Assembly: GCA_022495005.1 (NCBI GenBank)
Contig: JAGYXB010001572.1
Coordinates: 124,001-188,000, forward strand
From: Rhyacophila brunnea
Lineage: Eukaryota > Arthropoda > Insecta > Trichoptera > Rhyacophilidae
DNA: 64,000 bases
Direction of reading: 5' to 3'
Numbering within the stretch: position 1 is the stretch's first letter; each line of letters begins with the position of its first letter. The notes beneath the pieces are model-generated. The model saw nothing but the letters and a program-made list of their open reading frames with translations, had not been told where the DNA came from and searched no databases. The translations under genes and the position numbers were made by a program. Of this stretch, positions 58,205 to 64,000 are shown piece after piece.

Positions 58205-59504
58205 CGAGGGTGGGTCAATAAGTCCTTAGAAAAGCCGACAGGTGGCGCGACTAGTACTATAAGCGGTTTGTTTTCATGCAGCGGCACTACCAATTCAGTA
58301 TGCTGCGAAGTTTCAATCAGATTGGTCGGGTTGTTGTGTGTTTCTCGTACATTTAAAAAAAAAATTTGCTTGTGGAAAATGGAAAAATGGAAAATGGAAA
58401 ATTGAGTTTAGAGCTGTTATTAAACATTTTAATATAAAAGGGTTAACAGCAAAGGAAATAAAAAATGAGTTGGATTTAGTTCACGGCATATCTGCTCCTT
58501 CACTTGCAACTATTTATAACTGGTTAAATGAATTTAAACGTGGTCGTACATCAACAAAGGATGAACCACGCTCAGGACGTCCTGTAGAGGTGACTACACC
58601 AGAAATGATCAATAAAATCCACGATATGGTGTTAAGTGACCGAAGATTAAAGTTGAGTGAGATAATTGAGGTTACAGGGATCTCAAAAGCTAGCGTCATT
58701 TCTATTTTACATGACAAATTGGGCATGAAAAATATTTCTGCAAGATGGGTGCCGCGTTTGCTCACAGTCGACAATAAACGCAATAGGTTGGTGGCCTCTA
58801 AAGCCCTGTTGTCGCTCATGCAACGCAATCCGGATGAATTTTTCGTCGCTTTGTGACTGTAGATGAAACATGGATACACCACTATACTCCCGAGACGAAA
58901 GAACAGTCAAAGCAGTGGATTGCGAAGGCAAACCATGTCCAAAGAAGGCGAAAACCGTAAAATCAGCTGGTAAGGTTATGGCTACTGTATTTTGGGATGC
59001 ACGTGAAATTATTTTCGTTGACTATTTGGAAAAAGGAAAAACAATAACAGGGGATTATTATGCATCTTTATTGGACCAGCTAAAAAACAAAATTGAAGAA
59101 AAACGGCCTCATTTAAACAGGAAAAAAAACCTCTTTCATCAGGACAATGCCCGTGTTCACACATGTTTACGATCAATGGCTAAAATTGAAGAATTGAAGT
59201 TCGAATTGGTCGACCACCCACCGTATTCGCCAGATTTAGCCCCCAGTGACTTTTTCCTTTTCCCAAACTTAAAAAAATGGCTAAGTGGACAACGTTTTTT
59301 TTCAAATGAAGAAGTCATCGATCGGACAAATGGTTATTTTGAGGACCTTCCGAAAACTTATTTTTCTGACGGTTTAAAAAAAATTGAGAAACGTCTTACC
59401 AAGTGTATTGAGCTCCAAGAAGTTTATGTTGAGAAATAAAAAAAAAATACAAAAATAAAAACTGTTTTAATGCTTTTTTCTAAGGAATTATTGACCCACC
59501 CTCG
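58205..59504 (+). mobile_element. Mariner (irritans-like) element, near full length, 1300 bp
   Basis: Terminal inverted repeats of 29 bp with one mismatch (CGAGGGTGGGTCAATAAGTC / CGAGGGTGGGTCAATAATTC on the reverse strand), flanked by TA at 58203-58204 and 59505-59506. The length is normal for mariner. The near-identical ends suggest a fairly recent insertion, yet the transposase is frameshifted. Confidence 0.96.
58338..59439 (+). pseudogene. Mariner transposase, two frameshifts
   Basis: Cut-and-paste transposase. The N-terminal part (58338-58856) has the paired helix-turn-helix region (FRAVIKHFNIKGLTAKEI) and WVPRLL. A one-base loss near 58838 moves the frame; VDETWIHHY with the first catalytic Asp lies in the second frame. 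A second shift between 58925 and 58965 restores the frame for KTVKSAGKVMATVFWDA, HQDNARVH (second Asp) and SPDLAPSDFFLFP (third Asp). The spacing between the last two is exactly 34 residues (D34D). The usual ATG just before the EFRAV region is missing; the open frame begins upstream at 58338. Inactive as read. Confidence 0.94.
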
Positions 59505-59571
59505 TATTATAGTTTGGTTTAGGTAGGGTTTAATTAAAATTTTAAAAACTTACCAACACCGCCTGGAAATT

Positions 59572-60210
59572 GTTTTTTTTTGATGATGTCCGATCCTAAT
59601 AAGAACATATGGGCCTCGACAGAGTGGAGGGTTCTATTAACATAATTGTTTTTACGAGAAACGGATGTTAGCCACTTGCTCAACTTAATAGGTCCATACT
59701 CTGACTCAAACACAAATTGATAAACAATATATTATGTGTTTGCCAGATACAGGATTCGAATCTGGGACCCACGACCATGGCCCCCACAAGGGGGGGGGGG
59801 GCTGACAGGGCTCTAGCCTGGGGGCCCGGGGCGCGTCGACATTATAAGTGTATATAACACACATCACAAATTTGTTCTAATGGTAAAAAAGTCGCCTGCA
59901 GCGCTATTTTACTTTAACCTTTTTACCATTTTAAAATATGGGATTGTGTAATGCAGATTTTGAATACTGTGCGTCGATATTCAAAAACGTCATAACACAA
60001 ATGAATTTATTAAAAAATACAAAAAATCGTTAAAGATACACTGAATACCCGTAATTTTACCTGGAATATCATTTGGGAAACGTTTCTGTAGAGCCTAGCG
60101 ATAGGTAGGGGGGCCCGACAATGAACCTGGCCTAGGGGGCCGCTTCAGGATGTGGGGGCCATGCCCACGACACTATTATACGATGCTTAAACCTCTCGGC
60201 CATCGTGGGC
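59572..60210 (-). mobile_element. tRNA-derived SINE, second copy, interrupted
   Basis: On the minus strand it reads GCCCACGATGGCCGAGAGGT (A-box part), CAGATTCGAATCCTG (B box) and ends at a poly-A next to GGATCGGACATCATC. Without the 388-bp insert and duplicated 8 bases it is 243 bp, matching the 239-bp copy at 31265-31503. Confidence 0.87.
59776..60163. mobile_element. 388-bp hAT-like element inside the SINE, perfect TSD CCCACGAC
   Basis: Ends CATGGCCCCCACA / TGTGGGGGCCATG. CCCACGAC is at 59768-59775 and 60164-60171, and the intact SINE shows the site once. The interior holds AAAAAAGTCGCCTGCAGCGC, also seen in two other hAT-like elements. Confidence 0.92.
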
Positions 60211-60339
60211 AAAAGTTCAATGAAAACAAATAAGTATGGCTGTCAATGTTTGGTGTGCACTATTTATGTCGAATCTTAACAGCCTACTTCAACTCCTAGC
60301 CACTGGCATATAGTTTGGGAGATTTCGACGAACAATACT

Positions 60340-61040
60340 AGTTATATTTCCAATTAAAATAATTGCTTTATGTTCTTCCTTATTTCCTTTTTATACAAAC
60401 AATTAAAAGTCCATGACTTCTCAAACTTCTCAATGACGCTTTTCGACAATATCTAACATTCGTTTACACGAGAACGATTAAGTTTGAAAACTATGTATAA
60501 TTTTCTCAATATTAACTACGGCAAAAAATATATGCTAACTATCTACTTATAAAACCGTGTATATAAATTAACACTTATTATTTTACGATGTTTTTAGATT
60601 TTTTTATAACCAATAAAGTATCATTTAAAAAAATATATAAATCGTAGGTATCTAAAAAATAACATAAATATTACAATAATAATACATTAAGGATTATGGA
60701 AATCGTAAATATAAAAAATGTGTATTTTTTATAAATAATAATATGTACCTAATGGTTTATTTGCCCGGCTTTTACCTTTTGGCATTTACCTGTTTGTGCT
60801 AGCTACTTAGAAAAAAATTATAGCCTAAAATGTCGTGAGTTAAACGTGAATCGCAAAAACTTTATGGAGGTGTATAAATCAGAATACCTTGTTAATATTA
60901 TAAACATACTACATAAGCCGACAGCGCTCGAAATGGAAGATTTTACGAATCAGAACGCTCGATATATTTTTAAGAATGCTCAAAAATATTTATTGGTTAT
61001 TGTCTATTTAGTCTGGATTATTTGTAAGGTTAGGTTAGGT
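60340..61040. other. AT-rich noncoding stretch with one TE end
   Basis: Only a truncated CAGCGCTCGAAATGGAAG end at 60923 and a short TTAGG run at 61027-61047 were recognised. Confidence 0.45.
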
Positions 61041-61045
61041 TAGGT

Positions 61046-61800
61046 CAGGGATCGGCAAACTCTTAGACCAAAGGAGGCAAATATGAGTGGCACAACGGTT
61101 AAAAAAAATTCGAGAGCCATACGTAGGTATATTTTTATAAATATGATTTATTTAAATGAATTAATTACATTTTATAATTGTTTAATTATTAAATGAAGAA
61201 GTTTTCCCGAATAAAACTAATGTAAATATATGTTTTTATTGTTGAAATTATAAACATAATTTTTACAGAATATGAATTACAATTTTCACGCATTCCTTAA
61301 AACTAATGTGAGCAATGAATGACCTTCTTTGCATTTCTTTGGAGAGTTTCTGTATGTTTGGTATGTAACTTGTAGTTTTTAATTTCAGGCGCGACTCAAA
61401 ATTCTCATCGGTTATTTGGCTTCTCTAAATACTATCTAGGTAAATGTTGTTCATGTTTGAAAATGATTGTTCATATATATATATATTATAGACTCGAATA
61501 TGAGTACGAAAAGCTATTCCATGTATTAAAATCGTAGTATCTACCTCTTTTAGAGCGCTCCACTAACTTGTGTTGTGAAATTCAATTGCATTTCTCTCTC
61601 CATTAACCCTCAATTTTGGTGGCAAGACCTACAAATTTGGAGCTCCATTACTCTTTGCTTGTCCACCAATCCACCAATAAAATTGTATTTCAAAAGTACT
61701 CTTGTCAATTCAAATGGAGAAAATTTTTATTTTTTGACTTTTGCAATGGGCGGATTTAAAACAACAACAATCAAAAAATCAAATATGATGTAATGTTTTT
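61046..61800. other. Probable decayed hAT region
   Basis: CAGGGATCGGCAAACTCTTAG at 61046 looks like a Charlie-type hAT left end. No right end or transposase piece could be defended. The 72-codon frame at 61575-61793 is unrecognised. Confidence 0.35.
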
Positions 61801-61955
61801 GTCGGGTTCGCGATGTCTAGTTTACTTCCGTTTCCCATCTACGTCCATGGTGACCAGAACGACATGTGTACGAATGATAGAAAATACTGTATAAAAAGTG
61901 GGGCGTTATTTTGGTGTTGCCCAGGGGCGGCATTTTGTCTAAGAACGTTACTGCG
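61800..61955. mobile_element. Fragment of the 17721-18116 hAT MITE family, inverted
   Basis: GGGTTCGCGATGTCTAGTTT and GGGGCGGCATTTTGTCTAAG match that family in reverse orientation, ending near GAACGTTACTGCG. Confidence 0.65.
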
Positions 61956-62522
61956 TACAAATATACTCCACGGTGAAATGTTCAACGAAGAACTCGTCAT
62001 TTGAAAAAAATGTTATACGAACTCATGTATCACGTACTGCGGCGCACGAATAAGTGTCCCACGATGACCTGCATACGTACAACTTACATGTAACCTGCAA
62101 GTTTAGCATATACTGTTGTTAACGCCGCATACGAAAATCAAGATTTAAGTCACGTCGTAAATATATATTTTTTTATGATTCAGACAAATTCCGTATTAAC
62201 TTAAAAATGTATATAAAGTAGGTAATTAATTTTATAACTATTTAATAATTCAATTTAATTTTTCGATAATGACGGCGTTTTTACGAGCAGGAGCTGCGCT
62301 CCAGTGCGTTTCAGTCTATTTCGAGCGCTGCATAACCCTTTATAGGGAAAATTATTATGTTTGATTTTAAAACTGAAGCATGGTATTTTGAAATACTTGT
62401 GATATAAATGAAGTAAATTTTATAATAAAAATAAAAAATATTTATTAATAATTCAGAAAAACTAAAATTATTTCCATTGGTCAATATATTAAGGCGATAC
62501 TTAATTACAATTAAATAAATAA

Positions 62523-62985
62523 TTACAAGATAAAAGAAACTTTTTATATACTTACAACGTTTTTAAATTTTCTGTTGAATTATTATGCTCAATATGCTCA
62601 AACTTGTACTTGATATGAAATAAAAAAAAAACAACAAACAAATATAGAATACTGAAATGTCATTTTGACATTTCATTTTGATTTCCATAGTAACGTACGT
62701 ATATATTAATAATTTAGTTGCTAGGACCACCCACTTAGCAACCAATAATAGTGGATTGGATTACGGATTTCTTCCGAAATAACTTTTAATACAAAACAGA
62801 ATTAACTGAAAATGAATTCAATTCTGCTTAAAGATGGCTAAAAGTATTAAAAGAATGCATTGGCATCGTGTTCTGATATATTCTAAAAGTTTCAAATGTC
62901 TAGCTAGTCGAGAAGTTAGTTAAAAATCGATTGCAAGATTTTTACTGGACAAACAAGAATACGAGCTAATAAGAACGTTGTAATA
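62523..62985. mobile_element. Uninterrupted copy of the TTACAAGATAAAAGAAACTT repeat
   Basis: It matches the outer sequence of 33827-36860 without either nested element, so it shows both empty sites (TATATTAATAATTTAG at 62700 and GGACAAACAAGAATACGAGC at 62945). Confidence 0.78.
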
Positions 62986-63149
62986 AAATATATTACGATA
63001 ATACATTATTATCTTAATAGAAATAATTAAAAAAACTACGCCGCAAAATATTAATTAACATGGCAAAATAATAAATTTAAACAACACTAAACTCAACTTC
63101 ACCACTAAATGGGTAATGGTTAATGTTTTGACTTTTAGACATACACAGT

Positions 63150-63372
63150 GATTTCCAGCCACTAATTCCAACTTCATGCCGGTTTGTCTTCGTATTAACC
63201 AAAGAGTCGTCATTATCTTCAGCCTGAATCTATCCACTGCTGGATGAAGGCCTTTCAAGCTGCTCCCACTTATCTCTGCCACGTGCTTCCGCAGAACTTT
63301 ATCATTCATTTCATCGTTCCAGCGGCCTCTAGGGTCTACCTTGCGGACGTTTTGTACCTCTATTCGTGGCAA
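63150..63372 (-). pseudogene. 3' end of a non-LTR retrotransposon, second copy
   Basis: Minus strand VRKVDPRGRWNDEMNDKV, RKHVAEISGSSLKGLHPAVD and RFRLKIMTT follow the same C-terminal pattern as 37565-37785 (GRW..., GLHPAVDR). Only the last part survives. Confidence 0.6.
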
Positions 63373-63609
63373 ACTATTGAAATACTATGGGTGTCATTAC
63401 TATGACCAGCTTACCTATTCTATACTTATCGACCGCTAAAGTGATAAATATTATCAAACTAAGGGTAGGTTTGTATCAAAGTATTAACACTTATTGTAAC
63501 AATTACAAAAAGTTGGTTGTAATTGTTGCAATAAGTGCTATATTTTAACAGCACCTCTCTTGGCTGTGATAAAATTTAGAGCGATATAGACAGTTTTGAC
63601 TGTTTAGAC

Positions 63610-63975
63610 CAGGGGTAGTCAACCTTTTTATACATACCGCCCACTTTTGTATATCAGTTAATAGTCAAATTTTCTAACCGCCCACTGGTTCCACAGTAAT
63701 GGCGATTTATATAGTAGGCAAGTAAGTTAGTTAAAGCATATAATAATAATAACTTACCAAATACTTTATGTCAGACTTTCGTTAAGTATGGCAGAATACA
63801 TCTTTATAAAACAACTTACTGTAGTTAAATCTATCTTTTTATTTATACCTACTTTGCATACATAGAAGCATGAAGAAATTACATTCAATTAAATAAAATT
63901 ATTAAACCCCTACCGCCCACCATGAAAGCTGGAACGCCCACTAATGGGCGGTAGGGACCAGGTTGACTACCCCTG
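63610..63975. mobile_element. Second copy of the 'CAGGGGTAGTCAACC' hAT MITE, inverted
   Basis: Starts CAGGGGTAGTCAACCTTTTT and ends GGACCAGGTTGACTACCCCTG; opposite orientation to 18538-18942. The flanks GTTTAGAC and GAGAC suggest a TSD that later lost bases. It is inserted in another copy of the TTAACAGC..GGCTGTGATAA repeat (63541-63570). Confidence 0.82.
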
Positions 63976-64000
63976 GAGACGGCTAATATCATTTCCCTCC

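Larger units (their letters stand above)
57470..60305. mobile_element. Composite: 'CAGTGGCGAAGGGTGG' MITE carrying four later insertions
   Basis: The left end CATTGGCGAAGGGTGGACG and right end CTTCAACTCCTAGCCACTG belong to one family copy. Its body resumes between inserts (GTCGGATCGCACATAGCATA before the mariner, TTATAGTTTGGTTTAGGTAG after it, GTTCAATGAAAACAAATAAG after the SINE). Confidence 0.8.

Noticed and set aside
58514..58931. Minus-strand ORFs across the mariner
   Set aside because: Antisense shadows of the transposase frame.
1..64000. CRISPR array, bacterial operon or viral genome
   Set aside because: No regularly spaced repeat-spacer pattern, no ribosome-binding-site-led gene strings and no viral hallmark gene were seen; the region is eukaryotic.

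Overview
This window is AT-rich nuclear DNA from an insect, probably a hemipteran or a relative; the exact lineage cannot be fixed from sequence alone. The evidence is spliced genes with GT-AG introns, eukaryotic tRNA-Ser genes without encoded CCA, a tRNA-derived SINE, an irritans-like mariner, many hAT and PIF/Harbinger-type miniature elements with target-site duplications (TSDs), and short runs of the insect telomeric pentamer TTAGG inside fold-back elements. There are no bacterial operons and no CRISPR array.

The one clear host gene lies on the minus strand from 43413 down to 15317. It encodes a nose-resistant-to-fluoxetine (NRF-6)-like multi-pass membrane acyltransferase. Twelve coding exons can be joined with GT-AG sites and consistent phases into 667 residues ending in TGA. 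The start codon and signal-peptide exon were not identified and must lie at higher coordinates. The first visible intron (30909-43242, about 12.3 kb) holds two tRNA-Ser genes, and a third tRNA-Ser gene lies 205 bases upstream of the first visible exon. The anticodons are UGA, GCU and AGA.

Layout: 1-8313 is AT-rich noncoding DNA with a few short tandem repeats and no recognisable gene. 8314-15300 is noncoding DNA with miniature elements (MITEs). 15317-43413 is the NRF-6-like gene, whose introns are packed with transposable elements (TEs). 43500-64000 is almost entirely TE-derived: hAT MITEs, a 500-bp two-copy repeat, a MADF-domain fragment, a mariner and SINEs.

The TEs are stacked. The best case is 57470-60305, where one hAT-like MITE has received another hAT MITE, a 1.3-kb mariner and a SINE, and the SINE carries a 388-bp element with a perfect 8-bp TSD. 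A second case is a repeat at about 33.8-36.9 kb that received a 2.3-kb pogo/Tigger-like element with TA duplication and repeated GGGGTAATTCCGAA motifs, plus a fold-back element. The related repeat at 62.5-63.0 kb shows the empty site. A third is a non-LTR retrotransposon interrupted by a Charlie-like hAT remnant at 38866-39554.
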